Positions 46,690-58,100 of a stretch of 64,000 bases of DNA are shown here, piece by piece. Below the pieces are notes generated by a model that ran no database searches, was not told the origin of the DNA, and worked only from the letters and a program-made list of their open reading frames with translations. Numbering within the stretch: position 1 is the first letter of the stretch; every line of letters begins with the position of its first letter. The position numbers and the translations under genes are program-made. Source of the stretch: Morella rubra (taxonomy: Eukaryota > Streptophyta > Magnoliopsida > Fagales > Myricaceae). The DNA lies in the NCBI GenBank assembly GCA_003952965.2, contig CM025854.1, positions 644,730-708,729 on the forward strand. Reading direction: 5' to 3'.

Positions 46690-47267
46690 TCATCGAACGG
46701 GTACCTTAACCCAACCATTCGCAAAAGCGATGGCTAAGATTACGAAAGGCGTGGACATCCCAAATATGATGATGTAAGGAATAGGGGTCTTCATGGGATT
46801 CTCCCCTTCCCTTTCTCCAGCTGTCTGCCAATACCTACCATTACCAAGTTTCTTCGTGTCATTGTTAATTAGGACCATGAGTTCAACTCCGAGGTTTCAA
46901 TTACTGAAGCAAACATTGCAATTGTGTGGAAGACTTACTGTTGTGGTTCTTGTTCTCTAGTTATGAACTTCTTCTTTCCTTCCTTCTTGATTTCTCCTTC
47001 CCCACCGCCTAACAGCACCAAAATTAACATTTTTCATCCCAAGTTTGCTCAAAACTTCCAATAAAGATAGACGGGAACCATAAGATTTGACAAAGTACAG
47101 GTAAATACAGGAGAACAAAAAAAAAAAAACAGAGTAATCTCTTACCCAGTTCTGCGTGGACTTTGAAATGAAGGACCCCATTCTTGGTAAAGTGAGTGCA
47201 AGAGAAAGGATATGGTAACGATGGCTTAGATGGGGAAGAAGGCGCTGAGGGAAGAAGAGAGTGCCAT
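46690..47267 (-). CDS. Small one-helix membrane protein, probably plastid, with an apparent frameshift
   Basis: Three exons fit on the minus strand: 47267-47146, 47008-46939 and 46834-46690, all with GT-AG borders. Exons 2 and 3 read GGEGEIKKEGKKKFITREQ, then YWQTAGEREGENPMK, then a membrane segment TPIPYIIIFGMSTPFVILAI and WVKVPVR. In exon 1 the frame that joins exon 2 reads PYPFSCTHFTKNGVLHF.., whereas the only good start (MALSSSLSAFFP) is in another frame. The two frames meet at a CCCC run (47235-47232); one base fewer there would make the exons sum to whole codons (111 residues). The Ser-rich N-terminus resembles a plastid transit peptide. I do not recognise the family. The copy is either genuinely frameshifted or carries a sequence error. 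Confidence 0.6.
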
Positions 47268-48912
47268 TTCTTTTAGAAACTGTATGCCCTCTTTGCTCAT
47301 TCCTTGACCATCACATATTAACGAGTTTGGATATGGATATGATGGCATCCAGAAAAAAAAAAATGGATATGGATATGGTGACACTGATATTTACATATGC
47401 CAGATATGTGGTGTAGAGTCACTTCTAGACTGAATGGACAAAAGTGGTTTGGACTTGGGATGTGGGACTTCATCATATATCTGCGCTTAAAGATGCGTCT
47501 GGATCAGTAATCAAGAAACTTCAAGTCAAAATTATGATTTTTCTACCACTGAATTGACAAAAATTTATTTTATTTTTATTGTATTTCTTAAGTAACTCAA
47601 ATTTGCATGGGGATTTTATGAGGCATTTTAATGGTAAAAGGATATAATTGGCCCATAAAAACTTGTTCAAGAAGGTTATCAATTAATTAGTTCCTCAAAA
47701 GCAAAGTAATTATCTGTATCCTGCCTTTATTAAAGTCTTAAAGACATTTGAATAACGACTGTCCCACATTTTTTTAAGGGAAATCCAAGCCACTTCTTTA
47801 GTAATAATGACAACAAATAGAAAAAAGGGGTCACGTTTTCTTGCTACAACTAGAAGAAAAATATATTTAAAAAAAAAAAAAAAAAAAGAAGCATAAAAGG
47901 TATAAAAATTGATGAAAGTTGCAGCAAAATCAAACAAGAGGGTACTAGTCAGAGTTGTGACAAATTTGATGAAACTTGCTTTGTAAGAAGAATGACCAAC
48001 TTGCCTTGTGGGGGAACCGTTAGGAGAACGCAAGCATCAGGAACATGGCAATGTGACCCTTTTTGCCATTTAATTGATTAGCTGAACTTGGATATAATTT
48101 TCAATAATCTCTAGAACCACATTTTAAATGAGTATTTTCCTACGTTCTTACGGAAAGTTGTGGCATCTTAAAAGAAACAGAAGATTCAACCAATTATTAA
48201 ACTCAGTTGCTTGAAGCATATTCCTTGTTTTCCAGTTTTTCTTATTTTGGCGTTCATTACACTACTCCCCTCGAGTCTACGGCTCTTTTGAATAGACCCG
48301 GGACCGAACCAAGTCACCAACTGCACCGGACAAATTTTCCAACTTCCAAGGAAAAGACAAAGTCGTCCAAGGGAAATTTCCTCGTATCTACTTCTCCCTC
48401 GACTTGCGTCTCTTCTGTTCTGTTCTTCAAGTCCGTCAACCGTGCAATACAGCCCGTTGATCTCAATTCTCAACGGTACTCAACCTTCTGGAGCAATCCC
48501 GTGCTTCTACTGTAGATTTGTTGACTCACCACTTGGGATACCCTGCCTTTTTCGTCCAAGATTTTGCTAATTTCCCTGAGAAAAACCTCGATTCGTGGTA
48601 GCTGGTTGAATCGCAGCACACGGGGCGCAAGTTTCAGTTCATCCGTATCAATTGATACGAGCTTTGGATGCTTCGGTCACAGCTTTAAGGCTGTAATAGA
48701 GGTTTTTGATACCTACCCTTTTGTTCGTTCAATCTGTTCATATATGGGTTGGTGAAGTTTCTGATGTTTGAGTTTAGAATCAAGTTTCAGTTTTTCTCCA
48801 TCGGGAAATGTTCGTGGATTTTGTTTCTTTGAGCTCTCAGGCTACGGATGCTGTAACTGTACAATCCATGAAACCTGTTTGAGACTTCATTTTTTGTCAA
48901 TGACTTAGTTTT
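47268..48912. other. Intergenic DNA upstream of GnTII
   Basis: The two flanking genes diverge, so both promoters lie here. About 48250-48912 is probably the GnTII leader. A short A run sits at about 47869-47887. No other gene is seen. Confidence 0.5.
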
Positions 48913-50205
48913 ATGGCTACTTGCAAGAAACCCCATTTCAAAGTTGCGGCCATGCGCCGGTTCTTGTCTGTAGTTTTTATCACATTGTTAGGGGTTTTGC
49001 TACTGATATTTCTCAATGGAACACATTCAACTCCCAATTTTGTGTCAGACCCTTTGGATGAAATATACGTACACCATGATAATTATTCACATTATAGAGG
49101 AAAACTAGGTCTTCCTACACAGAATCAACTGTCGATTCAACTGGAGAAGCGAAACGAGTTGCCCCCAAGAAACTTAGATCTATATCCAAGTCTAGCCAAG
49201 GATCATATAACTATTGTTCTCTATGTACATAACCGGCCCCACTATCTCCGAGTGGTTGTTGAAAGCTTGTCGCGGGTGGTGGGAATAAGTGAAACTTTAT
49301 TGATTGTTAGCCATGATGGATACTTCAAAGAAATGGACAAGATTGTCAAAGGGATCAGATTTTGCCAGGTAAAGCAAATATTTGCTCCTTATTCCCCCCA
49401 TGTCTTTCCCAAAAGCTTTCCAGGCGTTTCACCTAGTGACTGCAAGGATAAAGATGACGCAGCAAAGAAGCAGTGTGAAGGGAACCCTGATCAGTATGGA
49501 AACCACCGGTCACCAAAGATTGTTTCCTTAAAGCATCACTGGTGGTGGATGATGAACACAGTCTGGGATGGACTGAAGGAGACCCAGGGACACTCAGGCC
49601 ATGTACTTTTCATAGAGGAGGACCACTACATATTTCCCAATGCATATCGAAACTTACAGATACTTACAGAACTGAAGCCCCATAAATGTCCTGACTGTTA
49701 TGCTTCGAATTTAGCACCTCTGGATGTGAATTCAAGAGGAGAGGGATGGACTAGTTTGGTTGCAGAGAAAATGGGAAATGTGGGTTATTCCTTCAATCGT
49801 ACTGTTTGGAGGAAAATTCATAGGAAGGCAAGAGAATTTTGTTTTTTTGATGATTACAACTGGGATATAACCATGTGGGCAACCGTTTATCCATCATTTG
49901 GTGGTTCTGTTTACACATTACGAGGGCCTAGGACTAGCGCAGTTCATTTTGGGAAGTGTGGTCTCCATCAGGGCCAGGGGGAGAACAATGCTTGCATTGA
50001 TAATGGAATGGTAAAAGTTGATGTTCAAGAGATTGATAAAGTTGCAAATATCAAGCTAGAATGGGAAGTGCATGTCTATAAGCATCAGTCTGGATATAAA
50101 GCTGGGTTCAAGGGTTGGGGGGGTTGGGGGGATGAGAGGGACCGCCAGTTGTGCTTAAATTTTTCTCACATGTATCATCTCATCGACACTGCCTCTAATT
50201 TCTGA
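48913..50205 (+). CDS. GNTII: Alpha-1,6-mannosyl-glycoprotein 2-beta-N-acetylglucosaminyltransferase (GnT-II)
   Basis: An intronless frame of 430 residues, the same length as I expect for plant GnTII. It is a type II Golgi protein: a short basic cytosolic tail, then a membrane anchor at about 16-36 (FLSVVFITLLGVLLLIFLNG), a stem, and the catalytic domain. Landmarks are HITIVLYVHNRPHYLRVVV, LLIVSHDGYF, the acidic nucleotide-sugar/metal motif IEEDHYIFPN (E235, E236, D237) and FDDYNWDITMWAT. It adds the second GlcNAc to the alpha-1,6 arm of the N-glycan core from UDP-GlcNAc, the step that commits glycans to the complex type. Sequons NYS, NGT, NRT and NFS are present. The ATG at 48913 gives the expected tail-anchor layout. 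Confidence 0.95.
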   Translation: MATCKKPHFKVAAMRRFLSVVFITLLGVLLLIFLNGTHSTPNFVSDPLDEIYVHHDNYSHYRGKLGLPTQNQLSIQLEKRNELPPRNLDLYPSLAKDHITIVLYVHNRPHYLRVVVESLSRVVGISETLLIVSHDGYFKEMDKIVKGIRFCQVKQIFAPYSPHVFPKSFPGVSPSDCKDKDDAAKKQCEGNPDQYGNHRSPKIVSLKHHWWWMMNTVWDGLKETQGHSGHVLFIEEDHYIFPNAYRNLQILTELKPHKCPDCYASNLAPLDVNSRGEGWTSLVAEKMGNVGYSFNRTVWRKIHRKAREFCFFDDYNWDITMWATVYPSFGGSVYTLRGPRTSAVHFGKCGLHQGQGENNACIDNGMVKVDVQEIDKVANIKLEWEVHVYKHQSGYKAGFKGWGGWGDERDRQLCLNFSHMYHLIDTASNF

Positions 50206-50592
50206 AGAGGAGACATTTCAGCATTTTGATTTCTTCCAACTTTTGTAACAAGTGAGCTGGAATAGTTTTAGTGAGTTATTTGAAAATAGCATACCAAGCT
50301 GTTTTTTATTTGTGATATCTTGCCTGTATTATATTGTTTCTCCACATAGGCTAGGATTAAATCTACAATTTTTTACCTGCTCCAATGAGCATATTACGGT
50401 GTTACATTTTCAAGTATCTCAAATTGGGAGACAAGAGATCAGGCTTCTGGTCTTCACATAAATATATATTACATGTCTCTGTTGTTTTTGCATTCTGCTC
50501 GTTTTATTTTGTTCTCTGGTGTGGACTCTCTTTTGCTCCCTCCTATAAATTTTGGAGTGTTGATTGGAATACCAGTTTGTTTTCCTTCCCCC

Positions 50593-50593
<1 letters not shown>

Positions 50594-50627
<34 letters not shown>
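50594..50627. repeat. Poly-C run, 34 nt
   Basis: An uninterrupted C34 tract about 390 bp after the GnTII stop, within a pyrimidine-rich flank (TTTCCTTCCCCCT before, TTCTCTCTTC after). The complementary strand is G34, able to form quadruplex structures. Such long C/G homopolymers are rare in plant nuclear DNA and are error-prone to sequence. Confidence 0.85.
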
Positions 50628-51940
50628 TTCTCTCTTCTTTTATGCATATCGCTGCATGTATGTGCATCTGTAGATGTTATTCGCTGCTTTGGAGTTGGTG
50701 TCCATATATGTCAAAACTGGGTTCTTTTTTTTGCCAAGAATTTGCATGCTTACTTGGCAGAAGATGTACGCTCACTTGGTTTTCTCTTTAAAGACAGAAA
50801 TTATGACTTTGAATCATAACTTCTACGAGGTCCCATGATGCACTCATTGAGTTGAACATTGGATGAGCTTCAATGCTTGGACTCAAACCTGGTAGAGTAC
50901 AATTTTCGGTTTCAACAATAGAGATGATGCTTAATCTTGGTTTATAAAGCAATCATCAATAAAACTGGATTTATTGCTACATTTAACTGTTGCCGATAGT
51001 TCTAGATCTGGTCTTACAAAAAAAATGTTAGCTTGCCATTAGATAGAGCATTTTATTATTTTGTAATAGACAAACGAAAAACACACACACACATGTATAT
51101 CTGTATTTGTATATAGTAGATGGTCTGCACTTGTAAAGGATTGTCTAGGATAGCACTAAGGTTTGACAGTAACTAATATGTTTATTTCAGTAGATGCCCC
51201 TTGTAAACTGGGGAGGTAATTTGAGGAATGTCGAAATTGCTTGTAGTCAAATAATGGTCTAACATGAGCTCTCTGTCACTCCACTCCCTGACCCTCTCCC
51301 TCTCTATCTTTTTCTGTTTCGGCTTGTTCTGCATGTATTGGGATATTTCTTCCCCCCCTTTCCTCCACCAAAAAGTGCCTTTTGCCCAATCCTGGGGAGT
51401 CCAAAAGGTGTGCTAGGAGCCTAGGACTGCTATTCTTAGTGTAGCTTCCTATTTACTCTTCCTTTGGATAGCGGATCATCCCTTAAGTGTTGCTTTGTGC
51501 TTCAACCTAGCATTTGGTAATTGGTAGTGCAACTAACAGAGTCTGCATCCTGTGCTTCGTGCATAGGAAGTAGAAAGGGTTGGAACCCTTGTGATTCATG
51601 ACTTTTGATTCGTATGGGTTCTTGCCCATATTCATATGATCCTAGCAACTCAGTTATGCTCTTTCTTCGGACTTTTTAATACATCAAGGCAGTTTAAGGA
51701 GTATGCAATCATTGCAACCAACGATTCCCAAACCACATACGTGCTTGAACCGGATAACCTGTTCTGGCTGGTCGGACTCGGAAAGTTGGAAATTTCGTGT
51801 CTTTTTCCGTTGGAGTATTATCTGGAAAAATGAGTTTCTTCTCGCTTAAAGGCTAGATTTGTGATCCTTGTAGCGTTGACTCTGAAAATATCTAGCACAG
51901 AATAACGTGTTTCCAGCCATTTCAACCATTCTTTCGAGTT

Positions 51941-52053
51941 ACCACTAAGCGTTAGCTCAAGTGGTACCTCCTCCCTTAGGGAGGTAAGATCCGGGGGTCG
52001 AATCCCCCTTCCCGCAGGCTCTGCCTGCTATCCACTGGCCTAAAAAAATAAAA
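51941..52053 (+). mobile_element. tRNA-derived SINE with intact 17-bp target duplication
   Basis: The element starts ACCACTAAGCGTTAGCTCAA, contains an A-box-like TTAGCTCAAGTGG and a B-box-like GGGGGTCGAATCCCCC, then a CAGGCTCTGCCTGC hairpin, and ends in an A-rich tail. The 17-bp sequence AACCATTCTTTCGAGTT occurs directly before it (51924-51940) and after it (52054-52070) without a mismatch. This proves insertion by target-primed retrotransposition and suggests a fairly recent event. It is the same family as the dimer at 619-777. Confidence 0.9.
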
Positions 52054-52661
52054 AACCATTCTTTCGAGTTTCGAGGCTGTTAGCAGTTTCAGATCGCGAG
52101 TCCGCGACATGTTTCCTTGTTCCACTAGATTCCTGTCTTCCACGAGAGAGTCAAAGGACCGCAAACTTCGCCTAAATTTACGGGTCTACTGCTTCTTCTT
52201 CTTCTTCTTATTTCTTCTTCTTTCCTTTTATCTGAATGAATTTGAAAGGTCTTGGAAATAATCTCCTAGTATTTGGTTGCATCAGATACATTGAATGTCA
52301 TATTCCGCCTTCCAGCAAAGTTTTCCGAACAAATGGGAGAAAATAACTTATATTATTCAATATTTTTTGAGAAATATATGCAAAACATTTCTTAAAAAGT
52401 ACATGTATCTAAACAAACATTTTTTTTTTTTTTTTTTTATGTAGCACGTCCAAATTTTATAAAATATTAAAAGAAAATTGTGGTAACAAGCATAATCTTA
52501 AGTCTTAGGTTACAACTTCTATATTTATGGTGATAGTTTTCTTCTCTCTGACTCTGAAGATCCCAAGAAAAACGAATAGGTTAAATTTAGTGTTGTTTAT
52601 AAGTACAAAATATTTGATCGTTCGAGAGAGGAACAAAAACAAAACAGAAAAAAAAAAAAAA

Positions 52662-53377
52662 GGCTAAATTAATCCGACAGTCCTTAAGATTTAGACTTTT
52701 TCTGAATTCGTCTTGGGAGTTCAATTTGTCTCACTGCAATCCCTAAGCTTAACGATGTGTCCTGGTTTAGTCTTTCTGTTAACCTAGGGTCAAGAAATTA
52801 ACAAAAAAATCTTATGCAGTTGACAAGGGCAACGTAATCTCCAATTATAACACGACACATATCATTTGCTTACCAACTCCTCCTCCCCATATGCCACACT
52901 TAACAACCCACGTCAACTAAAATAGGACTACCTCACATCGCCATGCAAAATAAACAATTGCAACATAAAAACTAGGGGGAGCTAAGTCATTTTGTATTCA
53001 ATTGCTTCAAACTTCACGGTTTTTTGCGACACAGTATTATTTTAAATAAGCCCTGTGTTGAGATCACAAGGAAACTAGAGGGAACTGGAAAAGGAAAATG
53101 ACGTGGCAATGTGAGGTGGCCCTATTTTAGTTGATGTGGCTTATCAAACCTGGCGTATGAATTGGCAAGCATACGACATGCAACACGATAGAATTGGAGA
53201 TTACGTGGCCTACATCAGTCGCATAGGATTTTTCAATTAAGTTCTTGAATCCAAGTTAACGGAATGACTAAATTAAGACACATGGTTAAGTTCAAGGACT
53301 GTGGTGGGACAAATTTAACCCCTAAAAACGAATATAAGAAAAGTCTAAACCCCAAGGATTGAAAGACTAATTTAGCC
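52662..53377. mobile_element. Long terminal inverted-repeat element, 716 bp
   Basis: The ends are GGCTAAATTAATCCGACAGT and, as reverse complement of the right end, GGCTAAATTAGTCTTTCAAT. The arms match imperfectly for about 280 bp each, with shared blocks such as ACGTAATCTCCAATT, CAACTAAAATAGG and CACCTCACAT/TACCTCACAT. The central ~140 bp is unpaired. No transposase is encoded. The left flank is an A run, so the target duplication cannot be read with certainty. MULE or other long-TIR classes are possible. Confidence 0.75.
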
Positions 53378-55161
53378 AAAAATGAATAAATTGTTTAGAA
53401 CCCTTAATCCCATTTCCATTCCATCTCGTACCTCTTAATTCCCTTTTGAAATGTTTTTGATATAATATCAAAGTTACTAATGAATTTTCAAAAATTTGTT
53501 CATTTCTTATTAAATATTTGTGATTTGCCTTTCACCAAAAGTAATGTTAAAAGAATGTTTAAAGTAAAATATTAGGACTTATTTCTCTTAGAATTAAATG
53601 ATCCAATTTGGCAGCAAATTAGAAAGTGAAGAATAGCACAATCCAGTAAGATTCTCATTTAATATATTGCTAGAATCCAAATCTGGGTTAACATTCCAAC
53701 TCAGCAATAAAAATGTGTAGGAATGTAAAGAAGGTTGTCTATTTCTATTTCTTACATCAAGAGGGTTATATATTGTTGTTTGGGGGGGGGGGTCCAAGGT
53801 TGACTATATCAATGGGAAGAGTAGCCTACAGTGATCCCCAAAAATCTAAAGCATTGATTTGCTTAATCATTAAAAGCTGCATCATTGGGCCCCATATAAT
53901 TCATCCTGTAACAATTAAGGACAAGTATGGATGTTTTCTTTTTCTGGATAAAATCAAGTAGGGATGTTTTACGATTCTTCTTTACTCAAGACAGAATCTG
54001 ATTCCCAAACAAGAGTAGTGCTTTTACTGAGAGCTACACCCGGGTCCTTTCCCCGCTTCCCGACCCAACCCAAGATAGAGCCTTTACCCATATTAATGTC
54101 ATCACTAGAATCGCGAACAAAAAGGAATGGCCCTTTATGCATAAAAAGAAAAAAATAATAATACGGATAATACTAGTAAAGCAGAGAAAAGCAATCGGCC
54201 AGTTGCCCTTTCTAGTTCTCAAGTCACAACCTCGAGTCGTATTGGAAGGCTCAACAAACTAGCATGAATAGTGTATAAATGAAACGCAACCCATCTAGCA
54301 AGGCACTGCCCAAGTCTTATGTATAGCGTACTCCTGTTTCTTCTGTAAAGTTAGCTCCTTGATGCGTGAGTTAGCCAAATTCAGGTCCCTTTCACGTGTT
54401 GCTGATTCCTGCCCTGCAAAGTCGATGGTCGGTGACTCGGCAACGCCCATCGCTCTGTCATCGCCTTAAGTATGTAACTCCGAGACTGGTTTTTTGGTGG
54501 GATTATCGGTTTTTGCATTAGTTTATTAGCTGTCTGGAACTCTGGGAAGTCTCGGCCTTGGGATTTGAATGTCGAGTTGCGGGTATAAACAAACATTTTG
54601 GATTACTTCAACAAGCGGCGGATGTGGTTGTGTGCGAGGAGTTTACTAAGAATCTGGCTATCTGGGATTCGGTCTTTGAGGGCGTAGAGCGGTTTTGTGA
54701 AGTCTTTATTGTGAACCCACTTTGGAGCTGTTCTAGCAGAATCCATTTTGTCTGACCCTTTTTCTTTTTATGTGGCCTATCGGTTGAGAATAGAATCGTG
54801 CGGACTATGTGAATTGAAATGCCTTCCTTTTGTTTAAGCTTTTCATGGCTTCATGGGAATTTAAGTGATAAAGGGACTGTCTTTTGCTAGTGAAATGGTG
54901 GTGCGTTTCACTCTTTTCAACTTTCATGACGATTCCTGGTCCGGTAGATTCCAGTTAATAAAAAGTAGGTAAGTTGACACGGGTGTTGTATTTAATTTTG
55001 GCTTATGCTGATAATTTTTTGTTTTCTTTGTCGGGAGAACATAATTCCGATTTACATGTTTTGGGTTTAAACTTATTTCAGTGGCTTATCAAAGGATTGA
55101 ATCGATTGAAATTGCTAGCGGAGGAAACAGAGAGGAATTGGAGAGAAACGAGGTTTGAGAG
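53378..55161. other. Intergenic DNA and probable PHYC promoter/leader
   Basis: No domain-bearing frame is present. The last several hundred bases should hold the PHYC promoter and leader. Short frames near 54558-54755 and 54974-55180 are not supported as genes. Confidence 0.5.
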
Positions 55162-58100
55162 ATGTCGTCAAGGTCAATGAACAAGACGACTAGCTCTAGG
55201 AGCAGTTCTGCTCGATCAAAACATGGGGCGCGTGTGGTGACACAGACCCCAATAGATGCGAAGCTTCATGTAGACTTTGAGGAGTCTGAAAGGTTCGATT
55301 ACTCCACATCAGTTGATTTCAACGTCTCAAGTTCCACTACCAATGTTCCCTCCTCCACTGTGTCAGCTTACCTCCACCGGATGCAGAGAGGAAGCCTCAT
55401 TCAACCTTTCGGTTGCATGATTGCTGTGGATGAGCAAAACTTCACTGTTCTTGCCTACAGTGAAAATGCCCCTGAAATGTTGGACTTGGCTCCACATGCT
55501 GTTCCAAGTATTGAGCAGAAAGATGCTCTGGATTTTGGAACAGATGTTCGAACACTGTTTCGGTCATCAGGTTCCACTGCTTTGCAGAAAGCAGCTAATT
55601 TTGGGGAAGTAAATCTTCTCAATCCCATATTGGTTCATTGCAGAGCATCAGGTAAGCCCTTTTACGCAATTCTGCACCGAATAGATATTGGGTTAGTTAT
55701 AGATTTGGAACCAGTGAACCCAGCTGATGTGCCCGTGACTGCTGCTGGGGCTTTGAAATCTTATAAGCTAGCAGCCAAAGCAATCTCGAGATTTCAGTCC
55801 TTGCCAAGTGGGAATATATCACTGTTATGTGATATTTTAGTTAAGGAAGTTAGTGATTTGACAGGTTATGACCGTGTAATGGTATATAAATTTCACGAAG
55901 ATGAGCATGGGGAAGTTATAGCTGAGTGCCGCAGACCTGACCTGGAACCTTATCTGGGTCTGCATTATCCAGCTACTGATATTCCACAAGCTTCGAGATT
56001 CCTATTCATGAAGAACAAGGTTAGGATGATATGTGATTGTTTGGCACCTCCAGTTAAAGTCGTGCAAGACAAGAGATTGTCTCAGCCATTGAGCCTTGCT
56101 GGATCTACGTTGAGATCTCCTCATGGTTGTCATGCACAGTATATGGCAAATATGGGTTCTATGGCATCTCTCGTGATGTCTGTGACTATCAATGAAGATG
56201 ACGAGGGGATTGAGGGCAATCAGCAGAAGGGGAAAAAGTTGTGGGGTTTGGTTGTTTGCCATCACACAAGCCCTAGGTTTGTTCCATTTCCTCTGAGGTA
56301 TGCCTGTGAGTTCTTGATTCAAGTTTTCAGTGTGCAGATCAACAAAGAAGTGGAGTTGGCTGCTCAACTAAGGGAGAAGCATATTTTACGTACTCAGACT
56401 GTTCTTTGTGACATGCTCCTTCGAGATGCTCCTGTAGGTATTGTTATTCAATCACCTAATGTAATGGATCTTGTTAAGTGTGATGGAGCTGCACTATACT
56501 ACCAGAAGAAATTTTGGTTGCTTGGGGTCACCCCTACAGAGGCTCAAATTAGAGAGATAACTGAGTGGCTTCTTGAGTGCCATAATGGGAGCACAGGTTT
56601 AAGTACTGATAGCCTTGTGGAAGCTGGCTACCCAGGAGCTTCTGCTCTTGGAGATGAAGTTTGTGGGATGGCAGCTGTTAGGATTACTTCAAAGGATTTC
56701 CTGTTTTGGTTCAGGTCCCACACCGCAAAGGAAATCAAGTGGGGTGGTGCAAAACATGACCCTGATGAGAAGGATGATGGAAGAAAGATGCATCCTAGGT
56801 CATCATTCAAGGCTTTTCTAGAGGTGGTTAAGCGACGGAGCCTACCTTGGGAAGATGTGGAAATGGATGCCATCCATTCCTTACAGTTGATATTGAGAGG
56901 ATCCTTACCAGATGAGATTGTGGATGAGTGCAAAATGATTGTGAATGTTCCATCAGTTGATGACCGCTTACAAAGAGTGGATGAATTGCGTATCGTCACT
57001 AATGAAATGATTCGCCTTATTGAGACGGCTGCAGTTCCCATTTTGGCTGTCGATGCCTCTGGATGTGTAAATGGGTGGAATACCAAAGCAGCTGAACTAA
57101 CAGGACTGTCTGTTGAGCAAGCCATTGGTATGCCCTTGATTGATGTTGTCTGGGATGATACTGTTGAAGTGGTGAAGAATCTACTAGTCTTGGCTTTGCA
57201 AGGTGATACTATTGTCTTTTCATATGGCTTTTTAGTTGCATGTCTAATTCATGGAATGCTTTATGTTATTCAGAGTAAAAATGTCAATACTGGTGCTTAT
57301 TTGAGATTTATACTTTCTAGGGATTTGTACCTTTGTACCTCTTTATGCATGATCAGTAGATTGGAATATTTGACTTATGGTCAGAGACTCAGAATCATAC
57401 TATGTTGGATGATTTTCTTACCAATGCAGTTACATCTGAAGACATGTTCTTATTAGAATCACTCAATAAATGGAAGTAAACATTTACGTAAAATTGAGAT
57501 TTAGAGTCTAATTATTAGAAGCTCTGCTGGATTTTGTTGCCTCCAGGGTTATGAAATTTCTAGATGGGTAATTGTCATTCTTTTGCCCTCTTTTGCCTGT
57601 ATGCTGCTTCCTACCCCACTATATTAACCATGAAAGATAAACCCTGAAACCTTTATGAAACAAATTATTGAAAATATGGCAAATATTTCAAAATGAAAGG
57701 TCAATCCCACCTGTCTTGTTCTATCCATCTAAAAGCACATTGGCAAAAATGGAAAACTACAGTAGCACATACAGACCTTTTGTGACTGCTAATATGTATA
57801 ATTTACGTTGAATGACTTAATTGTCTCCTCTTCCCAGTTACTTATAAGTTGGACGACTTTGTTTTCTTATTGAATTCCAGTTCAAATCCACGCATGTCCT
57901 TTGTGTTTTTCTATTCTTTGGTGACATTTTCCTAGACTATCTAATCTGGTATTCAAAATGGCAGGCAAAGAAGAGCAAAACATTGAAATCAAACTTAGAA
58001 CATATGGTCCTCAAGAAAACAATGGTCCTGTGATCTTGGTAGTTAATGCATGTTGCAGCTGTGACACAAAAGAAAATGTTGTAGGCGTTTGCTTCGTTGG

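Larger units (their letters stand above)
50206..52661. other. Intergenic DNA downstream of GnTII
   Basis: The first few hundred bases are GnTII 3' UTR. The rest holds the C homopolymer and the SINE listed separately, plus a short TTC repeat at about 52192-52209. Proline-rich frames over the C run are artefacts of the homopolymer. Confidence 0.5.

Noticed and set aside
50385-50819. Pro-rich 144-codon frame
   Set aside because: It is created by the C34 homopolymer and has no start context or homology.
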